Assembly: GCF_030272615.1 (NCBI RefSeq)
Contig: NC_081409.1
Coordinates: 526,182,975-526,246,974, forward strand
DNA length: 64,000 nt
Direction: 5' to 3'
DNA from: Cryptomeria japonica
Lineage: Eukaryota; Streptophyta; Pinopsida; Cupressales; Cupressaceae
Numbering within the stretch: position 1 is the stretch's first letter; each line of letters begins with the position of its first letter. The notes beneath the pieces were generated by a model, which worked only from the letters and a program-made list of their open reading frames with translations, made no database searches and was not told the DNA's origin. Below, in pieces: positions 1 through 10,852 of the stretch. The position numbers were made by a program, and so were the translations under genes.

Positions 1-328
1 GTTTAGCTCAAGGATCCATCATGCCTAGAAATCCCCTTCATGATCCTATCATTCCTTACATTCCACCTCCATCTCATAATGGACTCACACCTTCTTTCCA
101 AAGCAAGTTTATCCTACAAGTTAAAATATTTATAAAGGAAAAGAGGTAGATCTCCACAAACAAGAACCCCTCCATATTAAAGAAAATGTTAAAGGTCCTG
201 GCCTCAAGGAAATTTCTCAAGATGTTGGTATCTCTCATAAATCCTACATTTCTCCAGTTAAATCCAAATATACACTTTCCCCATCATCGCTTCCATCCAT
301 TCTAGGTCCCTATATCCCTCCATCCCTT

Positions 329-1012
329 ATGCGTGATCAAAAAAGGCACACATCTTCAAGTACCTTCCATCCATCTAAAAGACCTCCATATAATTCCTAT
401 CTACCCACGCATCTCCCTCCAAGCAATTTGGATGCCAAGCATAAAAGTCATAAATCACGCAATCCACATGTATTCAAGGATCAACATGTCCCATCTAATC
501 GACATGTCAAAACAAAGAAAAATATGATCCAAAAAGAAAAAGAAAAATACAAAATGCCACAAAGGCCCACAAAGAAAGAAGAAAAGTCAAAAGTTATATG
601 GGTTCCTAAGGAACTTGTACAAGCAATGCGCTCTAAGGAACTACAAAAGCATCAAAAATCAAAAAACATGTGGATCCCTAAGCAACTACTTGATGCACAA
701 CAGTCTAAAGAAAAATTGAAATTGGCATCCAAAATTGTTGTTCCTCCATCCAAACCTTCCAATTCTATTCCTCCATCCCCTCCTTCATCCATTTTGGGTT
801 CTTATGCCCCAAAATCTATAACCTTTCCTCCATCCAAATCTCAAAATCTGAGATTCAATTCTCTTCCATATGTCCACCATCCCTCAAGGAGTGTTCCAAT
901 GTTGATCTTTCCAACATTTCCATCTATCCATACACAATTATTCCAACATCCCATCCATTATCCAACACCTCTTTTTCACCCTTCCATCCCTCTTATCCAA
1001 TCCTTTGCATAA
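329..1012 (+). CDS. C-terminal part of unknown Pro/Ser/Lys-rich retroelement ORF (E0 copy)
   Basis: Open frame of 227 codons, ending at TAA 1010-1012. It aligns by eye with the end of the long E1 ORF at about 54560-55235. Shared blocks include DQHVxxNRHVKTKxNM, a KxIWVPKxLVQAM block, a second MWIxKxLL block and PSKPSxSIPP. The two 'tryptophan-valine-proline' blocks look like an internal duplication of about 30 residues. The protein is basic and low in complexity, with no catalytic motif I recognise. E0 reads in one frame through the point where E1 shifts frame, so this copy is informative about the original ORF. The first Met is internal to the family ORF; sequence from base 1 continues the homology upstream but is broken by frame changes and a TAG near 147. 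Its function is unknown; a Gag-like or accessory role is only a guess. Confidence 0.6.
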   Translation: MRDQKRHTSSSTFHPSKRPPYNSYLPTHLPPSNLDAKHKSHKSRNPHVFKDQHVPSNRHVKTKKNMIQKEKEKYKMPQRPTKKEEKSKVIWVPKELVQAMRSKELQKHQKSKNMWIPKQLLDAQQSKEKLKLASKIVVPPSKPSNSIPPSPPSSILGSYAPKSITFPPSKSQNLRFNSLPYVHHPSRSVPMLIFPTFPSIHTQLFQHPIHYPTPLFHPSIPLIQSFA

Positions 1013-4000
1013 ATCCTTGCCCTAGTTTCATTTCATTATCCTGCCAACATCTTTGAGCATACCTTCATAGCCATGGTCTATTGCAACTCATATTCTAAGG
1101 GTACCATCCAAAGTAGTGAGATGTTGGGGTCCTTCTTCCATCCCCTATCATGCCTCCATTATCTTCCAAAAGAAAAAAAAATGATGAAAAAGTGAAAAAA
1201 AAAAAAAGAGTAAAGAGAAATAAATTTGTCCTTGTGTGAAAACCACTTCTTGTGGCACCTTGGGCAAGTAACATGATGAAAACCTAGCAAATAGGAATCA
1301 TGCATAATCCATTATCCTTTTACACTTTACACTGGGGGCAAGTTCCATCCATGTACATCCATCTATTATCCATCTTCCTCCATTATCCTTCATCCTCCAT
1401 TATCCCTCATTCACTCTATCTACATTCATATCCATTTTCCACCTTTGATCTTGACAAGGTTAAGGATCTTTACAAGTTTTGTATGTCCTATATATTTCAC
1501 TTGATCTAGACTCTTTAGCTCCTCTCCATTGCTCGCTTACATCCTTCACTACTCCCTTTTGATCTTGCTTGTCATATCTGCCTCCTATCTAAATCTATCC
1601 TATGATCTTGATCAACACTATGGACAAAATGCAAAAACATGTTTTCCACAAACCTCTTGACATGGCCACTTCTTTGGACCATATGGTTTTGTTACGCTAT
1701 ATCCTTACTTTACATTACTAAAATTATTGGTTTACATTGCTATATCTAGACCTTGTGCTTGGGTTAACGTTGTGAGATAGTCCTTGAAAGCATCCACCAT
1801 CATTCGCTTATCCATTCATGTACTCAAAATTCCTTTTGACTTGCTAGACACTAGGGGCAAACATTAAAGAATCATTACAAATCATAAAATGTCCTGAACA
1901 AATGCCTAAAAATCATAAAATGTCCTAAACAAACTCCTAAAAATCATAAAATGTCCTGAAGAAATTCAAAAAAAAAGAAAAAAAAGAAAAAAAAAAGGAA
2001 AAAGAGAGAAAATGCCCTGGTGAAAACTTGGTAAACAGGCACCTTGGTAAAAAAAATAAAAAATGAATCTCTGCCAAGCACGTGAAAACTTAGCAAATAG
2101 GTGCCTCTTGTACTCAAGCGCTCCATCTATCAACACAACATTGGAATTCCCGCTTTCATGCATCTTTGATTTCGTTTGTACATAACTTTTAGTCACTTTT
2201 GTGACATCCTGGTTCTTTTAAAACCCTTATGGATTGAAACCAATCAGTGACCTAGTCTTAGGGTAATTGACTGATCAATTTACATGTCCTAAGAAGTATC
2301 AACCAAGTCAACCTTACGTCAGTGAAACTTGGTCATCCACTCCGAGTTAGTTACCTGTCTCCTGACTAATGAAGAGTTTTATCACTGAGTTATCAAGCAA
2401 AACAACATAATGGAAAACAATCACTAAACAGTTTGAGATATGAATAAAAATTTTCTTTGTGTGCTGTCTTTTATATTGGTTTTTGATTATTATCCCTCTG
2501 AGTAACTCGAGGAAGTCTATCTTGACTTAGAGGAGCAAGGATTGGGGGCATAATATATTCTTTGTTTTCTGCTTGAAGGAATGATCCCAATTGGAAACAT
2601 CTAAATTAGTTGGGTGCCTGTGATAAGAGCCTTCACATCAAGGTGAAATCACCTCACATACCTTGACTTCGCTTATTTGAATGCTATAGGGAGGTTCCCA
2701 TCATTTCTTTGTCCATTTTGAGGAAATTTCTTTATTGTGCAATTCAAGTCCCTACAAAATCTGTCCAAGGATATGAACGAAAAAAGGGTCATTGCAGACA
2801 AGATAATTAATATTGCACATGAAAATCAAGGAACTCTAATCTGCCTGCTATAATTATAAAATGCTCAATGATGAAAATTAAGATTTTCACAATCCAGTGA
2901 CTAGGTTTAGGTTGCATTTTGCATCTCATCTTGCATTTCATTCTGAATCTCGTAAATGTAGAGTGATTTTGGTATGGTAACACTAATCTCTATATCTTCT
3001 GAATGAGAGTTGGAAGCTTCATCATTTCTTAGCTAAGTGGTCTCTTTTCATCATTTCTCCGATCGAGTACTTGTGTATTGAGATTTTAGCTGCATACATG
3101 AGCATTTTATATAGATTCATACATTTCATTTTATACTTATTTGCATTCATATTATTGCATGAAGAAAAATAAACATTTGCATTACTAGTTACTCATTCTC
3201 CTCATTTATTTGCATAAAAAGAAACAAAAAGAAACACCCATATTCCATTTGCACTCATTCATCTATACTGAAAAGAAATGCATACATATAGAATAAAGCA
3301 TATAGAACAACATCTCATAATCCATCAACACAAGTACGATGAAATCAAATCGCGAGCTTGTAAATCGGCTATCCTGAGTCCATTTTCGGGATCGAAATCG
3401 AAATCTGATGTCAACTCTCTCATCGAAATTTCACAAAATTTGGACCACTTAGTGCTTTTCATCAAATGCTCTTTCTTTAACTTTGCGCTCAATTTCAACG
3501 CTGAATCTCAATTTAATTTCTACAAATCAACTTTGCGCTCAATTTCTTATCAATCAATGCAAAATTTTCAAAAAATTCCTCTGAATCAATTTATGCTCAA
3601 AACAACTTATCATTGCTAAAGAAATTGCCTATCATCATGTACCCTCGCTATTTTTTTGATTTTGCTCCTGAGGGGGCATACTCGTGACTTATGACCTCAC
3701 ATTCTTCAATGTCGAGAAAATTTTCAAATCCTCATTGAAAGTCGAGCAAAAAAATCTTTTTCAACTAAAGAAAATCAATCAAATAAGACCTCATCGCTAG
3801 GGGCATCTCAACTTCTTCAGTTTATATCAAGTTGAGATTTCTCAATCATCTGAATCGAATCAATCACTAGGGGCATATCAGTTTCATCGCTTCAAATCAA
3901 GCTGATATTTGTCTTCATCTGAATCAATCTCTTAACGTTAATTAGTTTCATCGCTTTTCATCAAGCTGATTATTCATTTAAACTCAATCAAGGGTTTAAA

Positions 4001-4410
4001 GAGTTTCTTTGATCACACTCAATCTAAGCAGGTGTTCAGTATTCGTCACTTTGGATCAAGCTGGATAGTTTATCTTCGCTCATCGTATCTTGATCAATCA
4101 AGTTCAAGATCAATTTTTATCATCACTCACTATGTCTAGATCAATCAAGTTCTAGATCAGTAAGATCCGCTTCTTGATCAATCAAGTTCAAGTTTGGTAT
4201 CTTTTGTTTTTTATCGTTCCTAAGTTCAATCAAGTTCAAGAATGGTATCGCTTTAATCAAACTTCATTCAGCTTTGTCACTTCGAAACAAGATAAACACC
4301 TCACTTTTCATCTAGTTCATGATCAATCAAGTTCAAAACTGGTATCTCCTAGACATCAAATTTTCTTTGAACCAACGCACTGCTCACACATTAATTCAAA
4401 GAGGGGCAAA
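1013..4410 (+). other. E0 3' untranslated tail with short repeats and hairpins
   Basis: I see no gene here. There are A-rich runs (1170-1210 and 1968-2010), a short tandem repeat of about 33 bp at 1865-1965 (aaatcataaaatgtcctgaa, three copies), two GAAAACYTRGYAAAYAGG motifs at 2021-2046 and 2081-2105, and a string of inverted repeats at 3805-4192. The last 13 bases form the polypurine tract. The same layout, except for the hairpin string, is found in E1 at 55236-57830. Confidence 0.6.
3805..4192 (+). repeat. Series of imperfect hairpins upstream of the E0 polypurine tract
   Basis: Inverted repeats follow each other: 3805-3838 (stem atctcaact/agttgagat), 3875-3908 (atatcag/ctgatat), 3940-3971 (aattag../..ctgatt), 4087-4110 (atcttga/tcaagat core), 4135-4156 (tctaga/tctaga around tcaatcaagt) and 4173-4192 (cttga/tcaag). 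The first three share the loop theme tttcatcgctt..atcaa. The later ones share gatcaatcaagttc. They look like one unit that has been repeated and has diverged. Confidence 0.6.
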
Positions 4411-5503
4411 TGTAATACCCTAAAAATGGTCATCTAAACCATGAGCCCCTAATCTCGACAACATCACCAAGGTCCTAACCATAGGCAATTGAATAAATCT
4501 TGAGCACACAATTAATTCTTTAATCACCAAATGTCACATGGCAAAATTAATCAACCAATATTAATTAAATATTTATTTAATTAATTAAATCATTCCAAGT
4601 AAATCATTGTAAACAATTATCTTATATATTTTAATTAAATATCTTTTGCATATTTAATTAAATAAATCAATTTGTCATTAAATCATCAAAAAGAGGAATT
4701 AATTTAATTAAATAAATCAATTTGGCACAAATCTTCAAAAAAGGAAACAAATCAAGAAAGAGGAATTGGAAATTATGAGCACAAATCTTCAAAAAAGGAA
4801 ATAAATCAAAAAAGGAATTAATTGATAAAAAAGAATTAAAAATTGAGAAAAGAAGTCAATTGGAGATAATCTTGAAAAAAACAAATTAAAAATTGATAGA
4901 TAATCTCAAAGAAAGCAATTAAAACAATTAAATCTTAAAATTGAATTAAATAGAGAATAAATCAGTTTTTTCTTGATTTTATCTTAATTTTAGTTCAATT
5001 TCCTTTAAAACTGAGAAAAGCATCCAATCACATCAATTCACCTGGATTGTGCTTCCTCTTGGAAAATCTTGATCGCTCATCATCATTTGATCTCAGCCTT
5101 TGGTTTCTTTCTGAATTTTCTATAAATTCAGGCTCTCATCTCTCATTCAGAAGATCCTGGAGAATATATTGTTATTATGTTGTTTTTGCTCTAGGTTCAT
5201 TAATATTTGTGCATTTAGATATTCCTTGATAATTATTGAATACATATTTAGATCATTTATCTCATTTATTGCTTAAATCTTGTTAGATTAATCTTGCATT
5301 CATCTAGCTCAATCCATGCTCATATAGATTAAAAATCCTTCGTTTAGGTGTTGTCTAGTCATTGGATAGCTTAGCAATCTGAGAGCAATCTAAATTGGCA
5401 TCTACTAGAAGGCAATGGGTCGATTTGTTATGGTTTTATTATTCATTGATTGTATCTATCTAACCATGCATGTAATGACTTAATTGAAGTGTTGTGTATT
5501 CCA
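4411..5503 (+). repeat. E0 3' LTR
   Basis: It starts with TGTAATACCC directly after the polypurine tract and probably ends with GTATTCCA at 5503, giving a TG..CA repeat with near-matching ends. A TATA-like ctataaattc at about 5120 is a candidate promoter. The first bases (TGTA..CTAAAAATGGTCA) resemble the E1 LTR start, but most of the body does not. Without the second LTR the right edge is an estimate. Confidence 0.55.
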
Positions 5504-5670
5504 GATACAGATATAGGTCCACTTTTCACACACACAGGTTGAACATCTTTCTTAGGAGAAAAGGGAATCATATCAACTGTCAGAGTCTGATGAGATTGAA
5601 TATTTTGATGGATAACTTCAGGAGATCGAACACGACAACTTCATCGACGTTATCTCGTACAATGATTTCA

Positions 5671-6180
5671 TCAAGTCTTAGTGGAAGGTTGAGATGGAGG
5701 AGGAACATTTGAACAAGTAGGAATGTTTCTCTCCTTGATAGTGGAAGGTTTAGGTTGAGGTCTTTTTGGTTGAACAAGAGGAGAAGAAAGCCTCTTCTCT
5801 CGATAAGAGGAAGGAGGTGGAACTGTACCATAGAAAGGAGGAATATTAGGTGTAGGAAGGAGACGAGGTCCATCATGAGGAGGAGGTATAGGTCTAACCT
5901 TAGGAAGAATATTGTTGTTCTCCTTAAGAGACGGTAAAGTCACATCCATAGGAATAGGTTGACGATCTTCCTTAGGAGGGAGATTAGTTCTATCCAAGAG
6001 GGGAAGAACCTCATCTTGAAGAATAATAGGAATGTCAAGTGTTGGGGATCTAGGTTGACTTAAGGATAATATCATATCGTTATTCCATTTCGATAAGATT
6101 GAAAAAGAGCATCGCTCCTTAATGGAAGAGATTGAAATTGTTTAGGCCAAAAGATATCAACAGGAACACCATGGCTTCTT
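5671..6180 (-). pseudogene. Proline-rich segment downstream of E3 protease
   Basis: The minus frame at 6075-5671 is 134 codons, rich in Pro, Leu and basic residues (for example QPRSP, KVRPIPPPHDGPRLLP). It lies just after the decayed protease of E3. It resembles the unstructured stretch often found between protease and RT in plant Gypsy polyproteins. No fold or motif is visible, and the frame is closed by stops on both sides. It may simply be the remainder of the same polyprotein. Confidence 0.4.
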
Positions 6181-6640
6181 TCGGATGGACAAAATAAGCT
6201 ATGGTTCACAGTTATGATTTCTCAATTGTGAGGAAATTTAAGACACTTGTGGGTTGGAGAAGAAATAAACTTCATGGAAGATAGCCAAGGATAGCCCAAC
6301 TTCACATAGAATTCCTCAGAAGAGGGTATGATAAAAAAGTCAACATCCATGGATTTAGTATGAACTTAAACATGAAGGGTGATAAAACCAATGGTAGGAC
6401 AAGAGAAGCCATCAAATAACTTCACAACCACATTAGAAGCATCGTATATTGGTTTATGAAATCGTAAAGTGAAAAGATACTCCTCAATTATGAAATTAAC
6501 CATGCAAGAGGGATCAATCAGGGCACCACGGCAAGGGATCCTTAACCTTCAAAACTATGTATAAAGGTCCATCAGGTTCTCTAATGGTCTTGCTAGGGTC
6601 AAACATATTACAAGGATCCTTAGGCGTATCTTATTTTTCT
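6180..6640 (-). pseudogene. Decayed retropepsin-like protease of E3
   Basis: Translated on the minus strand, this stretch gives RGALIDPSCMVNFI near 6520-6480, an altered form of the LIDxGSS active-site region. It is followed by YDASNVVVKLFDGF, VDFFIIPSSEEFYVKLG and YPWLSSMKFISSPTHK, the pattern of Gypsy proteases that end in LGxPWL..MxA..ST.H. Aspartate is present, but Gly is replaced by Pro-Ser, and a stop interrupts the middle (about 6370). This copy should be inactive. It follows the zinc knuckle, as expected for gag-pro order. Confidence 0.6.
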
Positions 6641-6933
6641 ACCATATTAACCAAGTTTGGAGCCATGGAAGTGAATTCTTCAGAAGAGAGAGAATTGGGC
6701 ACAATCTCAATAACGTTAGAGGTATTAGAAGGGAAGGGATCAATGAAAATATTAAGATTTTGATTAGGAGGAGCTATTGATTTATTTCCTTTATCATTCA
6801 AACCTACCATAGATATAGTATTGTTATCAATTAAGTCTTGAATCTTATTCTTCAATGCAAAACATTTCTCAGTTTCATGACCAGGTTGATGATAAAATTG
6901 ACAAAAGGATTTGTTGTCAAAATAAAGGGCCAA
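6631..6933 (-). pseudogene. Gag zinc-knuckle segment of E3
   Basis: A 100-codon minus frame begins ALYFDNKSFCQFYHQPGHET and continues EKCFALKNKIQDLID. This is the C-terminal Gag zinc knuckle of a plant Gypsy group that uses a CxxHx4Hx4C-type finger followed by the LK..IQDLID helix. Here the first His appears as Tyr (CQFYHQPGH), so metal binding may be impaired. It is separated from the main gag frame by a stop at about 6940. It would bind RNA during packaging. Confidence 0.65.
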
Positions 6934-6948
6934 TTTAGAAGGATCACT

Positions 6949-8567
6949 TTATTTTATAGGAGGAAGATTGATAACATTTATGTGCAACAACTGAGACATA
7001 ATACTATGTAAAGATTCATTCAAGGAAGTAAACTGTCTTTCTCTTTGGAAAAAAATAGAAATAGAAGGCACACCTATTGTAGCATTCACATTGTCGTTGT
7101 TGATTGTATCATTGAACTTGATGAATCTTTTTGTTGGTTTGAACTTCGCAAACAGTTGTTGAACACTCTCCCCCTTATCACTCAGATCCATAGGACTAGA
7201 TTGCTTCATTTGACTCACAACCAGTTGATAACTGTGGAGTGTTGTGCACAACTGTGGAAAGGAAGTAAACTCAGACAAAAGAAGCTTTTCCCTGATATCT
7301 TTTTGTAAATTAGAGATGAAAATTCTTTGAATATCATTATCAGGTAGATGAAAAGAAATTTGAGCACACAAATGCTTATATCTACGAATGAAATCAGTCA
7401 CTTTTTCTTTAACACCTTGTTTACAATGCATTAAATCAGTCAACATGATTTTAGGACCAATGTTGTTTTGGAATTGTTGGATGAAAGCATTTGCCAATTT
7501 TTGAAAAGAAGTAATGGAATAAGAAGGCAAAGAGAAATACCATTCTAAAGCCTTATCTCTTAGTGTTCTTGTAAACAATTTTGCAAGCAATCTTTTATCA
7601 TAAGAAAAATCAATACACAAGGTTTGAAATGTTTTGACACACGTTAGAGGATCACCTTTTCCATTATAGAGTTCCAATTGAGGGATCTCAACATGTTTAG
7701 GTGGCACGAATTTAAAAATATCAAGAGAAATTGGGCTCACAAAATCAAAGGTGGGCACACTAAACTCGGATTTACTCATAGAAGCAATTTGTTGTTGTAA
7801 GGAAGACATGGTTTGAGCAAGATTGTTAATTATCATTGCAGTAGAAGAATTGATATTAGACATAGTTGATTGAGAAGGTGGTGTGATGCTATTGAAAGAA
7901 GGCATGGACTGGGAATAAGGTGGTGGGACATTATGGTAATTAGGCATAGGTGATGATTGGGTAGGAAAAGGGACACTTAAAGGAGGAATAAAGTTGTTGA
8001 AGGAATTGACCCCTTGTGTCACACTCATTTGTTGAGGAATAGTAGGAATACTTATGGAAGACATAGGTAAAGATGGAGGATTAAATGAAGAAGAGGGATT
8101 TCCCCCATGACCAATGTTTATAGGAATGACATTTTTAGTTGATGTAGCCATGATGTTGGAGGTAAAAGTAGGAATACTAGTCGTAGGAGTAGTCAAAGGA
8201 ATAGAAGGATTGACTTGTGTTGAAGGTTGTGAATAACCTAGGGTTTCGATACAACTCTTGATAGGCATGACATTAGAATCAAAAATATGTGCAATACCAC
8301 ATAATATATCAATTCCATTCTTATCACTTTGAATCATGCATTTAAGGCCTTCAATTAATGAAAGAGATTCATTATTAGGGTATTCTTGAGACATCCATTG
8401 TTGAAAGTTATCAAATTGATTGTCCAATGTTGAAAGTTGATCTATAGAAACCCTAGTTAAGGCTTCTTCTTCATCATGGGATTCATCAATGGGTGAATAG
8501 GCACATGATTAGGATGGGAAGAATTAGCCTTGTCCTCATTAAAGAAGTCACCCAAATTAGACTCCAT
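6949..8567 (-). pseudogene. gag: Gag polyprotein of E3 (capsid domain)
   Basis: The long minus frame at 8427-6949 has 492 codons. Residues about 1-230 are Ser/Pro/Thr-rich and unstructured. Residues about 235-410 carry a retrotransposon Gag (capsid) domain with LELYNGKGDPLTCVKTFQ, DKALEWYFSLPSYSITSF, FIQQFQNN and VTDFIRRYKHLC. Upstream of the first Met the frame continues (EEEALTRVSIDQLSTLDNQF), and a further start-like stretch MESNLGDFFNEDKAN near 8567 is joined by one frame change at about 8490. The gene therefore probably began near 8567 and is now broken. It forms the particle shell in the cytoplasm in this family. The zinc knuckle follows in a separate frame. Confidence 0.8.
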
Positions 8568-9592
8568 CTCCTCGGTAATTAGACCTTGGGAAGCCTTAAT
8601 TCTAATGCTTCATCTAATGGGGATAGGATAGGTAGGACTAAGAGTGGTAAAACTCATGCACTAGAGGGAAAATTTGAATGTTGAATTTTGGAACAAAGCT
8701 TACAAAATTGAGTAATGCAAATTTTAAGAAAATAGTGATTAAACAATTTGAACTTTGTTGGGGGAGGAGGATGACACAATTTTCAAAAATGAAAGGAAAT
8801 TGAAATTTTAAAATTAGGGCCAAAGGAATACCACTTAATTTTAAAATCAGAATTTTTAAAATCAAGGCAGATTATAATTAACCTCTTAATTTTAAAAAAA
8901 ATCTTCAAATTTGAAATGTTGAATTTTGGAGGTATTTTTGATTCAAGAGGGATAAAAAATCGACAAAATTAGCCAATCTTCTTGATTTAGGCTATTAAAT
9001 ATAGTCATAATAGTCTCCTGAAATTTTGGGAAAAAAGTCAAGGACCGTGGCAGGAATGCACATGGTCCGACCAACTTTTTTCAAAATTTTTCAGGGATGA
9101 ATATTATGATGATTTCAAATCTAACCCCCCAAAATTGATGAATTTTACAACCTCTAGATGGGAGAAATGAAGGCGCAAATGTGAGAATAGGACCCTATTA
9201 GGGTTTTGAAGAAAAAGAGGAATTGAATTGCAATTTTGAAAAAGGTCAAACCTAATGGATAGGGACACCTTGGAAAATATTTAGAAATATGAATTGAAAT
9301 GAAATTGATTTGAAATGTGCACAAAATCCAATTAATTTGGAAAATTAGGGTTTTAACAAGTAACCTCTTAATTTTGTAAATTTTATTTAAAAATTGAACA
9401 AGACAAGGAGGAAATTGAATTTGACAAACAAAGCAATTTTCAGATCTAAGATAATCACAAACAATTTTTTACAAATTACAAGTTCAATTTTAAATTTAAA
9501 AACTAGGGTTTTTAATGATTTAACCACTAAGTTTGCAGAAATTTGAAACTTGTAAATAAAAAATATGCAATTTTGTTCAAAGGAAAGCATGC
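8568..9592 (-). other. E3 leader between primer-binding site and gag
   Basis: There is no gene here. The stretch is A/T-rich on the plus strand, with many runs of aattttaaaa type. At 9019-9215 it contains a block that resembles the left part of the E2 LTR (26430-26620 and 33030-33230): a 'ggaaaaa.gtc..ggaccrtg' stretch, a 'catggtcc.ac' half, then 'atgatgattt' and 'aggacc.tatt/aatcagggttt'. In E3 this block is outside the LTR. Confidence 0.5.
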
Positions 9593-9610
9593 AAGATGTC
9601 AGGTTCACCA
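9593..9610 (-). promoter_or_regulatory. E3 primer-binding site (tRNA-Trp-like)
   Basis: The minus strand begins TGGTGAACC three bases after the LTR end. The E2 site at the same place is TGGTGAACCCGACGTGAA, which is complementary to the 3' end of plant tRNA-Trp including CCA (sequence recalled from knowledge of the tRNA). The E3 copy matches well over the first nine bases and is decayed beyond them. Confidence 0.6.
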
Positions 9611-9613
9611 AAA

Positions 9614-10852
9614 TGTAATGTTGGTGAAATGTGCATGCAAGATCAAGAGGAAAACTACCCTTTCCCTCAAAGAGAGATGAGAGTCTCACTATTGATTACC
9701 CTTCAAACACTTTTCACCATGTTACATTAGGAAGAGGATAGGAAAATCCACTAGATTCAATCTCTCCACACGAAGATGGTAGATTGAATTCTGAATGAAA
9801 TGGGAATGATAAGTTTATCCCCTCTTCCTTATTTGAGATGGAAAGGAATTAATTGATTTATGAGGTGCAAAAGTGACAAAGAACTGATTATAACTTGAGA
9901 TCAAAATATGAGATGAAGCTATGCACCTAGATCTGGCACCAATATGTCAAGATGAAGTTGCCCTACAAATTTAAGGAAATGTTTCCTAGACTGTGGAGGG
10001 AACATACACGGTCCTCCAAAAAATTCATGAAATCAAAAGGGTTTTTTTGCCTTTGTAAATGGAGCCTGAATCCAAAAGTATAGTTGTGCACCTACAACAT
10101 ACACACAAAAAAGAGAGGAAAATGGGTTGGGATTGGGGGTTTGCCTTTAGGTCAAACCCCTATTTTGGAATTAACCAAGTAATGAAAGAAAGTACTTGCA
10201 AGTAGTTCTAAATGAAAGACTGAATTGTAAATCACCTTAAGGGAGGTTGTGGTAGTAATGTTGATATCAATGCTTGTGTGGAATTGAATGTTGGAATTAA
10301 TCTCCTCTTCAATGGTTGAATCCTTGACTTGAATGCAACACCTAGCCTTGAAGGGAGACTTCAGAATGCTCAATGTTGGAAAAGAATGCTTGAATTCTTG
10401 ATCGCTTATGCAACTTGAATTTATCCAACATTGAACTATCACTCTTATCTTTTCCTTCCACAAATGAGAGGATGAATGCCCCTTAAATACATGTTAGTGG
10501 ATTTGATTTTCATCATAGGCCAACATCGGGGGAGTTTCCCACCTAATGCACAACCAACAATGCAACCCTAGGAAGGGTCCTGCCCCAAAATAAGGTAGGT
10601 ATAGGGGCACCACGTCCCTGTCCTAGGAGGAAAAGGGTGCCACACCCCTATCCAATGGGGATAGTGGCTCCACACCCCTGTCCTACCTCTTTCTCCAAGG
10701 CAGTGTGCGGATGGGGTGATGCAAAGGCCAAGGAAGAAGTTGTTTCTAAGGGATGAGCAATCTTCAGTCTTTGATCAGGCTAGAGGATTCAAAATCATGT
10801 GCATGAGGACCCTAATGCAGTCAAAAATTGTGAAGGTCACAATTTTATGACA
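9614..10852 (-). repeat. E3 5' LTR
   Basis: On the minus strand it starts TGTCATAAAATTG at 10852 and ends ..ACATTACA at 9614. It is bounded inside by the primer-binding site and outside by the interrupted Copia RT frame. A TATA-like TATTTAAG lies on the minus strand at about 10485. Between 10600 and 10690 are three GC-rich units of the type ggggcaccac..ccctgtcct, shared with the E2 LTR. Its partner LTR is not in the window, so the edges are inferred. Confidence 0.65.

Larger units (their letters stand above)
1..5503 (+). mobile_element. E0: 3' part of a non-autonomous LTR retrotransposon
   Basis: Only the 3' part is visible because the element runs off the left edge of the window. It holds the end of a long Pro/Ser-rich ORF, a 3.4 kb non-coding tail, a polypurine tract ending at 4410 (aaagaggggcaaa) and a 3' LTR at 4411-5503. 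The coding part and much of the tail match E1 (49025-59250) in order and content: the same ORF end, poly-A stretches, paired GAAAACC..GGCAAA..AGG motifs and 'ctagacactaggggcaaa'. E0 is therefore a diverged relative of E1. The 5' LTR is outside the window, so a target-site duplication cannot be confirmed. The 5 bases after the LTR are gatac. No gag, protease, RT or integrase is visible. Confidence 0.75.
5504..10852 (-). mobile_element. E3: truncated Gypsy element with gag and protease
   Basis: Read on the minus strand it has a 5' LTR (10852-9614), a primer-binding site (9610-9593), a leader, gag (8567-6949), a zinc knuckle (6933-6631), a decayed protease (about 6640-6180) and a proline-rich tail (6075-5671). 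It stops where the E0 LTR begins. RT, RNase H, integrase and the 3' LTR are missing from the window, either lost or lying beyond E0 on the left. On the right it interrupts the Copia RT fragment E11 at 10852/10853; the 5 bases after the LTR are ctata. Confidence 0.7.

Noticed and set aside
1944-2196. Two minus-strand frames rich in Phe/Leu
   Set aside because: They read through an A-rich run on the opposite strand and are low-complexity artefacts.
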